From positions 186,001 through 250,000 of the forward strand of contig CAVQBN010000004.1 of assembly GCA_963710735.1 (NCBI GenBank): a DNA stretch of 64,000 bases. Reading direction: 5' to 3'. Every line of letters begins with the position of its first letter. The stretch's first letter is position 1. The stretch comes from FEN-1297 sp963710735. Its GTDB lineage: Bacteria; Bacteroidota; Ignavibacteria; Ignavibacteriales; Ignavibacteriaceae. The notes under the pieces were generated by a model. That model saw only the letters and a program-made list of their open reading frames with translations. It was not told where the DNA came from and did not search any database. Positions 52,556-61,803 of this stretch are shown one piece after another. The translations under genes and the position numbers were made by a program.

Positions 52556-54511
52556 TTAATTAATTGTAATAATTTTTAATGATGTTTGTAATTTTTTAAT
52601 TCCCAGAGCTTTTAATCTTGAACTTAAAGTTGTAGGAGGTATGCCTAAAAGTTTTGCCGCACCATCTTCCCCGGAAATTTTCCAGTTGGTATGTTTTAGT
52701 GCTTCGACAATATTTTCTCTTTCTATGTTCAGCAGATCTTTTTGAGATAATATTTTTGATGTTTTAGTTTCTTTTATTGTTTGATCTGTATTATCAACCA
52801 AGTTGTCTGAAAATAAATTATCCAGAGTTAACTTCCCGTTGAACGAAGTTATAACTGCTCTTTCTATTACATTTTGAAGTTCCCTAACATTACCAGGCCA
52901 TTTATAAGATGTTAATTTTTTTATAACATCCTGCGTTAAAATAGGGGGTTCTACTCCCATTACTTTTGATGATCTATTTATAAATTCTTGTGCAAGTTTA
53001 ATTATATCATTTCCCCGCTCTCTTAAAGGAGGGACATTTATAGGGTATACATTAAGGCGGTAAAACAAATCTTCTCTAAATTTCCCGTCCTTTATCTCTT
53101 CTTTAAGATTTCGATTTGTTGCTGCAATAACTCGAACATTTACTTTTTTTGTTTCGGAACTTCCTACAGGCTCAAACTCCTCTTCCTGAAGTACTCTTAA
53201 TAATTTCGACTGCAAGTCTAATTGGAGGTCGCCTATCTCATCTAAAAATATAGTTCCGCCGTGAGCAAGTTCAAATCTTCCAATTCTTCTTTTAGTAGCG
53301 CCGGTAAATGCACCGGGCAGATGACCGAATAATTCGCTTTCTATTAGAGATGAAGGAATTGCCGAACAATTTACCTTTATAAGCTGTTTCTTTCTTCTGC
53401 TGCCAGCCGAATGAATTGCTCTGGCGACCAATTCCTTACCTGTACCTGTCTCACCAGAAATTAAGACAGTAGAATCGGTTTTTGCGACAAGGCTTATATC
53501 ATGAAGCAGTTTCATTACAGGTTTACTTTGACCAATTATTTCGTCAAAATTATTCAGCAATTTTAATTCTTCTTTAAGATATTCCGACTCCAACTCCAGC
53601 GCTCGAATTCTTTTCTCAGCTTCCAGTTTATCATTTATATTCCTTAAAATAACAGTATAGAAAGTTTCATTATTTAAATCATATTGGGAAATGGTAGCTT
53701 CCGCAGGGAAGCTAGGGCCATCTTTACATTTAACAACCAGGCTGTCGGTAATCCAAATATATTTTTCTCCCTTGGGCATACCGGATAATTCTTTAATGGA
53801 ATTTTCAAAAATCTTTTTAGCTTTTTCAGTAAGAAGATCTAAAATACTTTTACCTAATATATTTTCTAATTCGCATTTAATTAATTTTACAGCAGCAGGA
53901 TTCATCATTGTTATGATTAAATCAGATTTTAGTTCAATTATGGCATCTAAAGCAGTATTAACTAATCTTCTAAGTTTTTTCTCTTTTTCTTCAATCTCAT
54001 TTTCAGCTTCAACCCTTTGTAATTCTGAAGCTGCCCTTGAAGCAAAAATTTTAAATATTGCTTCATTATTAGGTTTTTCAGGCATTGGCTTATCATCAAT
54101 TACACCCAAAAGACCTAAGGTTTTGCCACCGGTATCCAATAATGGAGCGCCCATATAGCTAACTACATTTATACCTAAATCCGGACCGTCCGGGAACAAC
54201 TCAGAAACATTTTCTTTAATATGTACAAATCGTGATTCTTCAATTACATTTTGACAGGGTGTCCCGTCAATTTTGTAACCAAAATGATTAATCCATTTGC
54301 CGTCATACCAAAAAGCAAGAGCAAGAAGGAATCTCTTTTCTTCAAAATATTTAGTAAGCCAACCACCTTTTGTGTTTAATATAATGCATAAGTTTTTAAC
54401 AAGTGAAGTATAAAAATCGGTTCCTGTAGATGAAGATGTCCCCTCAAATATAGCTCTAATGGCAGAATCCTCTTCATTTTTCACTTGTCTCATTTTAGAT
54501 TCTTTTAACAT
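52556..54511 (-). CDS. Sigma-54-dependent transcriptional activator (GAF-PAS-AAA-Fis)
   Basis: A 651-residue enhancer-binding protein. Residues about 20-170 form a GAF domain (GAPLLDTGGKTLGLLGVID) and 180-300 a PAS domain. The AAA+ domain follows with Walker A GETGTGKE at 353-360, the sigma-54 contact loop GAFTGA at 400-405, Walker B near GGTIFLDEIGDL and the Arg finger region. The C-terminal Fis-type helix-turn-helix (about 600-645) ends LLGIPPTTLSSRLKALGIKK. The layout resembles FhlA-type activators that sense a small molecule through GAF and PAS. No receiver domain is present, so it is not a two-component partner. A second ATG seven codons in is also possible. Confidence 0.92.
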   Translation of the reverse strand: MLKESKMRQVKNEEDSAIRAIFEGTSSSTGTDFYTSLVKNLCIILNTKGGWLTKYFEEKRFLLALAFWYDGKWINHFGYKIDGTPCQNVIEESRFVHIKENVSELFPDGPDLGINVVSYMGAPLLDTGGKTLGLLGVIDDKPMPEKPNNEAIFKIFASRAASELQRVEAENEIEEKEKKLRRLVNTALDAIIELKSDLIITMMNPAAVKLIKCELENILGKSILDLLTEKAKKIFENSIKELSGMPKGEKYIWITDSLVVKCKDGPSFPAEATISQYDLNNETFYTVILRNINDKLEAEKRIRALELESEYLKEELKLLNNFDEIIGQSKPVMKLLHDISLVAKTDSTVLISGETGTGKELVARAIHSAGSRRKKQLIKVNCSAIPSSLIESELFGHLPGAFTGATKRRIGRFELAHGGTIFLDEIGDLQLDLQSKLLRVLQEEEFEPVGSSETKKVNVRVIAATNRNLKEEIKDGKFREDLFYRLNVYPINVPPLRERGNDIIKLAQEFINRSSKVMGVEPPILTQDVIKKLTSYKWPGNVRELQNVIERAVITSFNGKLTLDNLFSDNLVDNTDQTIKETKTSKILSQKDLLNIERENIVEALKHTNWKISGEDGAAKLLGIPPTTLSSRLKALGIKKLQTSLKIITIN

Positions 54512-54818
54512 AGTTAACTAAGAATTAATTTGAATGAAAATTTTCAGAATATTCTAAAAAGGATTTACACACTGGGAAATAGAAATTTTAAATATTTGCA
54601 GAAGAAAACAGCCACCGCAATTTTGGAATGATTTAAGTATCAGCTTTATTTTATAATTAATATTATGTAAAAATTAAAATAAAATATGCTTGTTAGCAAG
54701 AAATATTTCTTAAAATTTATAACAATAATGAAGTTTATTAAAATTTACATAAAAGAAATTTTTGTCAATTTCGGCTGCAGAAAGTCGGGATGAATTACAG
54801 CCAAAAGAATTTTACTAC
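54512..54818. other. AT-rich intergenic region without a gene
   Basis: Upstream region of the sigma-54 activator gene and the downstream end of the secreted protein gene at 54819. AGAATATTCT near 54547 is a 10-bp palindrome. I see nothing else. Confidence 0.4.
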
Positions 54819-55376
54819 TTATTTGCTGCTAACCATATCGTTTTTCTGCAAAGCAATATTATATGTCTCATTAGCAATATACGAATCAAATTTTTCGCCT
54901 ATTTCTTTTGCTTTTTCTTTGCTTCCGGCTATCTTAAATAATTGTTCCCGGTAAGCAGCATCCTCAGGGCTTATTTTCCATTCAAGATCTGAAGGTCCGT
55001 CCTTAAATTTCCAGACTACTGTTAAGCTCCAGGGACCTGTCTGATTTTCAAGTACCATAACCGGGCCGGGATTTCCAGCAGCTTTAGTCGCGGGCATATA
55101 ATATTTCTTAATTATATTCATTGCATCATGCATTTTACCTGGTTTAAATTTTATACGTCCTACACCGTACCATGTTACGTTTTTATATTTAGCTGCTTTT
55201 ACAGGCTGATCCTTTGAAGAAGATTCCTGGCTAAATGACGGTTGACAAAAAAACAATGAGACGATTAATATCATTAAAACCTTCATGACTGGATTAAAAC
55301 TTTGCTTAAATAACTTATGGCTTAAAATACTCATAGACTGTTTGAGATCTATATCGAAATTTTCATTATTCATCAT
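54819..55376 (-). CDS. Exported protein of unknown function
   Basis: A 185-residue protein. The ATG pair at 55376 and 55373 follows AGGAGG, so the N-terminus is well supported, yet the signal sequence only begins near residue 30 (VMKVLMILIVSLFFCQPSFSQ), giving an unusually long N-region. The mature 130 residues read KNVTWYGVGRIKFKPGKMHD, AMNIIKKYYMPATKAAG and SLTVVWKFKDGPSDLEW, which has the strand-helix pattern of small dimeric alpha/beta-barrel proteins acting on NIPSNAP- or DUF3303-like ligands. I cannot name the family. It stands alone. Confidence 0.65.
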   Translation of the reverse strand: MMNNENFDIDLKQSMSILSHKLFKQSFNPVMKVLMILIVSLFFCQPSFSQESSSKDQPVKAAKYKNVTWYGVGRIKFKPGKMHDAMNIIKKYYMPATKAAGNPGPVMVLENQTGPWSLTVVWKFKDGPSDLEWKISPEDAAYREQLFKIAGSKEKAKEIGEKFDSYIANETYNIALQKNDMVSSK

Positions 55377-56104
55377 AACCTCCTACCGATATTAATAAAT
55401 TATTATTTAGAATGGATATTAAAATTAAATTATTAAGATCCATTATTTCCCTCCCCGACTTTTTAAAAATAAATTCTCCTAAAGCCGCTAAGAATTCGGG
55501 CAATCATATATAAATTTTTGTAATAATTAATATTGATCCTAAAGTGATCCGCTTAAGAAGAAATTGCAATTACAAAAGTTACTGCAGGTTTATATCATTT
55601 TAATATAATCTAATAAATGTCAATCTTGAAAAATATTGGTTTTCAATCAGTCAATTATGAATATATAATAAAAACTTTGATTGGTAAGTAATTATTATAA
55701 AATTATCGGACTACTAACTTTATTTCAGGTTAAAGAATTAAAACTTTAAATGCCATAGAAGGCCAAATAAAATACCTTAACCGTATTATAAATCACAAGT
55801 ACTCAAATAACTTAAATCCAAGTAATATTAGTCTTAGTGAAAGGAAAAAGGTTCTTGTAATAAAAGATAAAATTAAAATATAATTATTCTTTAATGCATG
55901 TAAATTCAAAGAAATCAAATAATTAAAAAATTGACTAACATTTAAAAAATAAAAAAACTAAGTTTGTGTATGATAAATTTTAATAGGGAAATCATTTCTG
56001 CCGGATTCTCGTAACAGGTTATTTAATCTAACTGCTCAATAAATATACTTAAGATAATATTCTTAGATTAATAATTAACAACTAACTAATTAATAGGGTG
56101 AACT
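55377..56104. other. Long AT-rich intergenic region with an inverted repeat
   Basis: No gene seen in 728 bp between divergent genes. TTGAAAA (55626-55632) and TTTTCAA (55640-55646) form perfect arms around seven bases, a possible operator. The promoters of both flanking genes should be in this region. Confidence 0.4.
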
Positions 56105-56522
56105 ATGAAACATAGTATATTTATTGCTGTATATTACTTTTTTCTCATTATTAATTTACGGATGTTCAACTTCGGGAATGTTTACTTCTGCAAATATTAC
56201 AAATGTACAATTACAGCAGCCGAATTATAAGATAGTCGCTACAAATATTTCCGGAGCTGCAGAAGCCGGATACCTTATCGGGGTTTCTTTTGGAACAGGC
56301 CCAATGGCAAATACCATGGCTCTTGTTAGGGTAAGCGGAACAGGTATGCTATATAAAGAAGCATTAGAAAATTTATGGAAGAATTATGAAGAAAAATACG
56401 GCAAAGTTGAAGGTGATAAATTAGCCCTTATTAATGTAAGATATGATTCCGATGCTTTAAACTTATTTTTATATACAAGTGCAAAAATTTATATAAGAGC
56501 AGATGTAATAAGATTTGAATGA
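56105..56522 (+). CDS. DUF6567-family lipoprotein, apparent frameshift in the signal peptide
   Basis: The ATG at 56105 has a good AGGGTGA upstream but its frame degenerates after MKHSI. The rest of the protein is in the neighbouring frame from about 56121: LLLYITFFSLLIYGC, then STSGMFTSANITNVQLQQPN. Dropping one T from the run at 56120-56122 unites them as a lipoprotein signal with Cys20 and 138 residues in all. Motifs YKIVATNISGAAEAGYLIG, LVRVSGTGMLYKEALENLW and LALINVRYDSDALNLFLYT match the DUF6567 family, of unknown function. Reading from the TTG at 56124 would lose the signal's N-region. Confidence 0.75.
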
Positions 56523-56545
56523 TAATTAATTCAAATTTTTAAATT

Positions 56546-57937
56546 TTATTTTCTAGTATTTAGGAAGTCTAATAATTCGGTTAATTCATTTTTAGTTAAT
56601 GAACTTCCGAAAGCAGGCATGTTGCCGCCGCCGTTAACGATTCTAATGGTCATTTGATAGGTATTCAATCTATCGGCAACTCTTGTAAGATCCGGGCCGC
56701 GGTGCCCGCCATCGCCGGAAATAGTATGGCAGTATATACAGCCTTTTTTAAAAAACAAACTTGCACCTGCAATAGCATCAGGTCCAACATTTCCTACTAC
56801 TTCTGAAGCAAGAGGTTTTGCATTAAAGTTAGGCGACCAGGGAGATTTTACACCTTCATACCAAAACGTTCCTACCATAGTTATAATAAAAACTACTATT
56901 ACAACAGACCATGGACGACGGATTGGGCTGCGTTCGCCTTTGTTAAATAATAATGGCATCAGGACAAGAATTAATCCTACAATAAGAGGACCAAATGCAA
57001 TTACATAGGATTCTATTCCTCTTGGCATTAAAGCAAACAAAGCAAATATCCAGAGTAAATACCAATCGGGTCTAGGGTTGGAATTTATATTAGCAGGATT
57101 CGGCGGTGCACCTATTTTAGGAGGACCAATAAAGTAGGCAAGCGCCAAAACAACAGCAACAACTAAAAGCCCGAATGCCATATCTCTCCACGCGGCATTA
57201 GGCCAAAAAGGGACACCTTTTTTCTGTAGCATTTCATGATACCACTGACGGTAAGTTTTCGGTTCTACCGGTTGTCCTGCTTTGGGAGGTTCGGAAATTC
57301 CGTTTCTTATTACCAGGTATAGATGAAGTCCTATAAGCCCGAATAAAATTGCAGGTATGAGGAAGACATGTATTGCAAAAAACCGGCTAAGTGTTGCACC
57401 TCCCAATGTTCCTCCGGCTAGGATAAAATGAGCTACCCATGTACCGATAAACGGAATACGCCCGGCTTGCTCTGCTCCCACAATAGATGACCACACACCG
57501 TTACTGTCCCATCGAAGCAATTGTCCGGTAAATCCCATTCCAATTGTAAGTCCGAGTAAAACAACTCCGCTTATCCAGCTCATTTCACGCGGATATTTGT
57601 ACGCAGCAGAAATATAAACACGTATCATGTGAATGCCGATAAGGATTATCATAGCTGATGCACCGTAATAATGAATGCCGCGGAGAAAACTGCCGAGTGG
57701 AGCTACGTTGGTTATATATTTAAGAGAACTATATGCTGTCTCAGAAGTAGGCTGATATAATAAGGATAATCCCACACCTGTAATTACCTGCAATATAAAA
57801 ACAAATAGAGTTGCACTTCCAAAAATGTAAGTCCACCTTGAGTCCGGCGGTACTAAATGTTTAGCAAGCGGTCTAATAAATTCGCTTATCCCTGTTCTGT
57901 CGTCTATCCAGTTCCAAATTTGTTTTAAATTATTCAT
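56546..57937 (-). CDS. Cytochrome b with fused C-terminal cytochrome c domain
   Basis: A 463-residue subunit of a cytochrome bc-type quinol oxidising complex. The b haem ligands are His89/His103 and His190/His205, with 13 and 14 residues between, the cytochrome b6-type spacing. PDWYLLW at 290-296 is the quinol-site motif. Eight or so membrane helices end near 360. The tail is a periplasmic cytochrome c domain with CxxCH at 400-404 (CIYCH) and the axial Met in GGNMPAFG. Since no cytochrome c1 gene is present, this domain probably takes that role. It is 12 bp after the Rieske gene and ends the operon. Confidence 0.93.
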   Translation of the reverse strand: MNNLKQIWNWIDDRTGISEFIRPLAKHLVPPDSRWTYIFGSATLFVFILQVITGVGLSLLYQPTSETAYSSLKYITNVAPLGSFLRGIHYYGASAMIILIGIHMIRVYISAAYKYPREMSWISGVVLLGLTIGMGFTGQLLRWDSNGVWSSIVGAEQAGRIPFIGTWVAHFILAGGTLGGATLSRFFAIHVFLIPAILFGLIGLHLYLVIRNGISEPPKAGQPVEPKTYRQWYHEMLQKKGVPFWPNAAWRDMAFGLLVVAVVLALAYFIGPPKIGAPPNPANINSNPRPDWYLLWIFALFALMPRGIESYVIAFGPLIVGLILVLMPLLFNKGERSPIRRPWSVVIVVFIITMVGTFWYEGVKSPWSPNFNAKPLASEVVGNVGPDAIAGASLFFKKGCIYCHTISGDGGHRGPDLTRVADRLNTYQMTIRIVNGGGNMPAFGSSLTKNELTELLDFLNTRK

Positions 57938-57949
57938 TAAGCAGTACTC

Positions 57950-58459
57950 TTAAATTGTTGTAATAGGAATCGGGCTGGATAAAATCTCCACTTCATTATT
58001 TCTTATTCTAACAGGATACTTGCTTAACCCGTGCGGAGGCGGGCCTGCCGCATATGATCCATCTTTGTTATAAACTCCGCCATGGCAGGGGCAAAGGAAA
58101 ATTTGAGCATCAGGTATCCAGCGAACGGGACAGCCGAGGTGTGCACAGTTAACTGAAAAGGCTATAAATTTATCTGCAGTATCCCTTCGCAGCCATGATG
58201 CAGTTTGAGAAGTTATTCCGGACCAGGGCAGCGGTGACGTGTTTTTAAATTTAACCAGAACAGTTGAACCGATTTCAAAACTGTCTACCTTGCCAACTGA
58301 CCTCCAGTCTTTTGAAGTTTTTCTATAAATTGGTGCAACCATTGCTCCCACAATTGGAATAGCAACTAAAACTCCAAGCAGTCCGCCGAATATGGAAAAT
58401 ATTTTAATTATAAAACTTCTGCGTGTCTCCTCTTTCTCCATGAAGTTCATTTCACTCAT
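57950..58459 (-). CDS. Rieske iron-sulfur protein of the cytochrome bc complex
   Basis: A 169-residue protein with an N-terminal TAT-like stretch (TRRSFIIKIFSIFGGLLG) and one membrane anchor. The [2Fe-2S] ligands are Cys105/His107 and Cys123/His126 in NCAHLGC and CPCHGG, with the disulfide pair Cys110/Cys125. It accepts an electron from quinol at the Qo site of the neighbouring cytochrome b. It overlaps the small membrane protein gene upstream by 8 bp and precedes the cytochrome b gene by 12 bp. Confidence 0.93.
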   Translation of the reverse strand: MSEMNFMEKEETRRSFIIKIFSIFGGLLGVLVAIPIVGAMVAPIYRKTSKDWRSVGKVDSFEIGSTVLVKFKNTSPLPWSGITSQTASWLRRDTADKFIAFSVNCAHLGCPVRWIPDAQIFLCPCHGGVYNKDGSYAAGPPPHGLSKYPVRIRNNEVEILSSPIPITTI

Positions 58460-58670
58460 TTACCATGTCTCCTATCCATCCCCAAATAGAAATTCCCATT
58501 GTAATTAAACCTACTCCAGAAATTAAAAGAGACGTTATAAAACCCCAGAATAAAAATACAACACTAAACGCAAGCATAATAGGCCAGTAAGACGAATGAG
58601 GCAGTTCCTCCGGTACTGCGGGGCTTAGTTCATATTCATCTGATAATTCATTTAAATTTATTTCATTCAT
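58452..58670 (-). CDS. Small membrane protein of the cytochrome oxidase operon
   Basis: A 72-residue protein with a polar N-terminus, PHSSYWPIMLAFSVVFLFWG and a second hydrophobic run (LLISGVGLITMGISIWGWIG). The PHSSYWP opening followed by two helices resembles the subunit IV-like or C-terminal segment of aa3-type oxidases in other phyla. I infer a small oxidase subunit or a coupling protein between oxidase and bc complex. It lies between the assembly-factor gene and the Rieske gene, overlapping the latter. Confidence 0.65.
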   Translation of the reverse strand: MNEINLNELSDEYELSPAVPEELPHSSYWPIMLAFSVVFLFWGFITSLLISGVGLITMGISIWGWIGDMVNE

Positions 58671-58689
58671 TAATCAACCTCCGTAATAA

Positions 58690-59583
58690 TTAGGATAGTC
58701 TTAATTTTTCTTTTACGAAATTCTTTTTTGAATAAGTTTCAGATTCGGATTTAGCATACCATTTTGTAAGCGAAATCATAATGTTTGTTAAATAGACAAA
58801 ACATGCCGGGATCCACATAATAAGACCGGCTATCTGTTGATCTAACCTGGAACTTATTCCCCAATTACTTTGAATCAAATTTGAAATTGCGGCATTACTT
58901 CCGGCAGCAGAAATTGATGCTGCAGGCCCAGCTGTTTGTATACCGCAGCACCAAAATACAGGTCCAGCAAAATATGGTGTATAAATAAAGGCCGGAGCAA
59001 AGGTTATCATAATACCCATAATAGTACAACCTACACAAGCAGAAAAAAGATAAAGAGCACTTTGCAGCGGATGCAGTTTATGATATTTAATAGGAGTAAA
59101 AACAGGGTAAATGAAAATTAATCCAAATATTAAAAGTGATATCATTTGGAACAGTTTCAGCCATGGCGAATCTTCCAATAAGTAAAATATATCCGGAAAG
59201 TTCCAAAGCCACATTGAACCGACACCTAAAATCCAAGCGACTATAGGATGAAATAATATTTTACCGATTTTATTGAAGCCGGGTCTGTCAACAATCCTTT
59301 TCAAGAAACCCGGATCGGTTGAACTCAAAAGCATCGGAGGTACAATAAGAAGTATAATTATGTCTTTCACCATGTGGGCACTGTACAAATAATAGTCTGC
59401 TAAGTAATTTAAAGCCGAACATGTTGCGAGAATATATAAAGCCACTCCGCTTAAAAACAAAAAGCTCTTTTTATTAAAGGTTTTTCCGTTCGTAATGAAG
59501 TGAAATACAATAAGAGCAATTGCTATCATTATAGCAATGATATCTAAGTTCCAGTAGGTTGTTAAAAATTTTAAAGTTGTCAT
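58690..59583 (-). CDS. CtaG-like cytochrome c oxidase assembly factor (caa3_CtaG)
   Basis: A 297-residue polytopic protein. The start is ATG 59583, whose ATGA overlaps the stop of the oxidase subunit III gene; the longer open frame would run into that gene. Seven or so helices contain the family pattern SAHMVKDIIILLIVPPMLL, GVGSMWLWNFPDIFYLL and HPLQSALYLFSACVGCTIMG, which has a conserved Cys. CtaG (caa3_CtaG family) proteins help insert copper into oxidase. It precedes the small membrane protein gene by 19 bp. Confidence 0.85.
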   Translation of the reverse strand: MTTLKFLTTYWNLDIIAIMIAIALIVFHFITNGKTFNKKSFLFLSGVALYILATCSALNYLADYYLYSAHMVKDIIILLIVPPMLLSSTDPGFLKRIVDRPGFNKIGKILFHPIVAWILGVGSMWLWNFPDIFYLLEDSPWLKLFQMISLLIFGLIFIYPVFTPIKYHKLHPLQSALYLFSACVGCTIMGIMITFAPAFIYTPYFAGPVFWCCGIQTAGPAASISAAGSNAAISNLIQSNWGISSRLDQQIAGLIMWIPACFVYLTNIMISLTKWYAKSESETYSKKNFVKEKLRLS

Positions 59584-60131
59584 AATATTGGTCCAAGATA
59601 AATTACAGTGAACACGACAATCCATACCGCATCAACAAAATGCCAATATAAAGAAGCGGATTCAAAAAAGCCTTCTTCTATTTTTTTGAATTTCCCCGAA
59701 TAAAAAAGACCCGTCATTAAGGATAATACTACAAGTCCGATGAATACATGTAAACCGTGAAAACCGGTAAGCGTAAAGAAAGCAGAGCCGAAAACATTTT
59801 TGCTAATTGTTACATTCAAACTTATCAGTCTGGCATATTCATTCCCTTGCCCGATAAGAAAAATCGCTCCGAATAAAATAGTAGTCAAAAGCCATCCAAG
59901 CATTAATTTACGATTTCCTTTTTTGAAACTTCTTCCTGAAAGTTCTATCGTTAAGCTGCTTAAGATTAGAAACAGAGTAAATATAGAAGTCTTTTTATAG
60001 TCGAGGTATTTCGCCGATGCAGATAGGCTTCCGCCGACACGGCTGTAATACACATAAGAAATTATTAAAGCAATAAAAAAGAAAGCTTCAGATCCTATAA
60101 ATAGGAACATCAATATTTTATTTTTATTCAT
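59580..60131 (-). CDS. Cytochrome c oxidase subunit III
   Basis: A 183-residue, five-helix subunit III of haem-copper oxidase. Motifs include FIGSEAFFFIALIISYVYYS and the conserved GFHGLHVFIGLVVL with FWHFVD-like SLYWHFVDAVWIVVF. At 183 residues it belongs to the short (bacterial cyt o/caa3) class. It overlaps the subunit I gene by 8 bp and the assembly factor gene by four. It supports proton uptake and stability of subunit I by family. Confidence 0.92.
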   Translation of the reverse strand: MNKNKILMFLFIGSEAFFFIALIISYVYYSRVGGSLSASAKYLDYKKTSIFTLFLILSSLTIELSGRSFKKGNRKLMLGWLLTTILFGAIFLIGQGNEYARLISLNVTISKNVFGSAFFTLTGFHGLHVFIGLVVLSLMTGLFYSGKFKKIEEGFFESASLYWHFVDAVWIVVFTVIYLGPIL

Positions 60132-61803
60132 CAGCTGCTTCCGGTTTTAATTCATGTTTCCAATCGGGGTTATCGGGATGACTTAAATCCCATAAAGGCC
60201 TTCTGCTTCTAATTAGCGGAACTTTCTCGAAATTTTTCGGTTTTGGCGGAGAGTCTGCCAACCATTCCAGTGTCCATGCTTTCCATGGATTATTACCAGC
60301 AGGTTCTCCTCGTTTTATAGAATAAAAAATATTCCAGATTAACACTACAAACGATAATCCCAGTACCATTGCACTAATAGTTGAAAACAAATTTAACGAA
60401 CCCCAATAGGGTAAATTCGGATAAGTAAAGACTCTGCGCGGCATTCCAAGAAGACCTAATAAATGAAAAACAAAAAATGTACAGTTAAACCCGATAAAGA
60501 ACAGCCAGAATTGAAGTTTGCCTAATTTTTCCGATAACATCTTGCCGGACATTTTGGGGAACCAATAATAAAATCCTGCAAAAGCTGCAGATAAGGCACC
60601 TCCGACAAAGACATAATGAATATGTGCAACGACAAAGTATGTATCCGTTAACCTCCAGTCAATCGGCACCATTGCAAAACCGACACCGCTTAAACCGCCG
60701 ATGGTAAAATCTATTAAGAATGCCATTGCAAACAGCATTGATGTTTTAAATATGATAGAACCTCCCCACATGGTTGCGCACCAATTGAATATTTTAACTC
60801 CTGTAGGAACCGCAATAAGCATACTTGTTGCGGCAAAGAAAGCATTAAAAGTTGTTCCGAGGCCGACAGCAAACATATGATGCGCCCATACACCGAATGC
60901 TAAAAGTGCAATTGCAACTGTTGATGCTGCTACAAATTCATAACCAAAGATTGGCTTTCTGGAGAATACCGGGATAACTTCGGAAATCATTCCGAAAGCC
61001 GGCAAAGCTAAAATATAAACTTCAGGATGACCGAATGTCCAGAAAACATGCTGCCACATTAAAGCAGAACCTCCGGTTGCAGTAGTAAAAAAATGTGCGT
61101 TCATCAAACGATCAATTAATATCATAACCAATCCTGCATTCAACACCGGGAATGCAGCTAATATTAAAAAGCCGTTTACAAAAACCATCCAGACGAAGAG
61201 AGGAAGTTTTGATAAAGCTAATCCTTCTGCACGCATTGTTAAAGTGGTTACGACAAAATTCAAAGCAGAACCAATCGTTCCTATTCCCATTAAAAGGATA
61301 CTTATAGCCCAGTAATTTACACCGGGAGACGAACTATAAAACTTTTCGCTTAAAGGTGCATAACTGAACCAGCCCACATTTGGTGCACCGCCTGCAAAGA
61401 AACTGAAATACAGCAATATGCCTCCAAAGAAAAACATCCAGAAGCTAAATGCATTTAATCTTGGATAAGCCATATCGTTCGCACCTATCATCAATGGAAG
61501 AAGATAGGTTGCAAAACCGATAAGGATTGGCGTCAGTACCAGAAAAATCATTGTAGTGCCATGCATGGTAAATATCTGGTTATATGCCTGGGGAGAAAGT
61601 ACTGTATTTTCAGGACGCATTAATTGTATCCTCATCAGCATTGCTTCACCAAAACCAATTATCAGGAAAATTAATGAGGTCCATAGATACATAATACCGA
61701 TTAACTTATGGTCTACTGTTGATATCCACTGCAATAAGCCATTTTTAGATCGAAGTTTTGGAATAGGTTCAATACTTTCCGGTATTTGAAAAGCAAAACT
61801 CAT
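60124..61803 (-). CDS. ctaD: Cytochrome c oxidase subunit I (haem-copper, type A1)
   Basis: A 559-residue catalytic subunit with 12 helices. The haem a ligand His81 (FTMHGTTMIF), D-channel Asp110 (GANDMAYPRLN), the His259-Pro-Glu261-Val-Tyr263 motif with the E of the D channel and cross-linked Tyr, and the haem-binding HIHYVFVGG are present. The Glu and Asp make it a type A1 oxidase, pumping protons at high oxygen. Its ATG overlaps the coxB stop in ATGA, and the subunit III gene overlaps the 3' end. Confidence 0.96.
   Translation of the reverse strand: MSFAFQIPESIEPIPKLRSKNGLLQWISTVDHKLIGIMYLWTSLIFLIIGFGEAMLMRIQLMRPENTVLSPQAYNQIFTMHGTTMIFLVLTPILIGFATYLLPLMIGANDMAYPRLNAFSFWMFFFGGILLYFSFFAGGAPNVGWFSYAPLSEKFYSSSPGVNYWAISILLMGIGTIGSALNFVVTTLTMRAEGLALSKLPLFVWMVFVNGFLILAAFPVLNAGLVMILIDRLMNAHFFTTATGGSALMWQHVFWTFGHPEVYILALPAFGMISEVIPVFSRKPIFGYEFVAASTVAIALLAFGVWAHHMFAVGLGTTFNAFFAATSMLIAVPTGVKIFNWCATMWGGSIIFKTSMLFAMAFLIDFTIGGLSGVGFAMVPIDWRLTDTYFVVAHIHYVFVGGALSAAFAGFYYWFPKMSGKMLSEKLGKLQFWLFFIGFNCTFFVFHLLGLLGMPRRVFTYPNLPYWGSLNLFSTISAMVLGLSFVVLIWNIFYSIKRGEPAGNNPWKAWTLEWLADSPPKPKNFEKVPLIRSRRPLWDLSHPDNPDWKHELKPEAADE

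Noticed and set aside
59584..59625. Longer start for the CtaG-like gene
   Set aside because: The extension lies in the end of the subunit III gene; the ATGA overlap at 59580-59583 is the typical coupled start.
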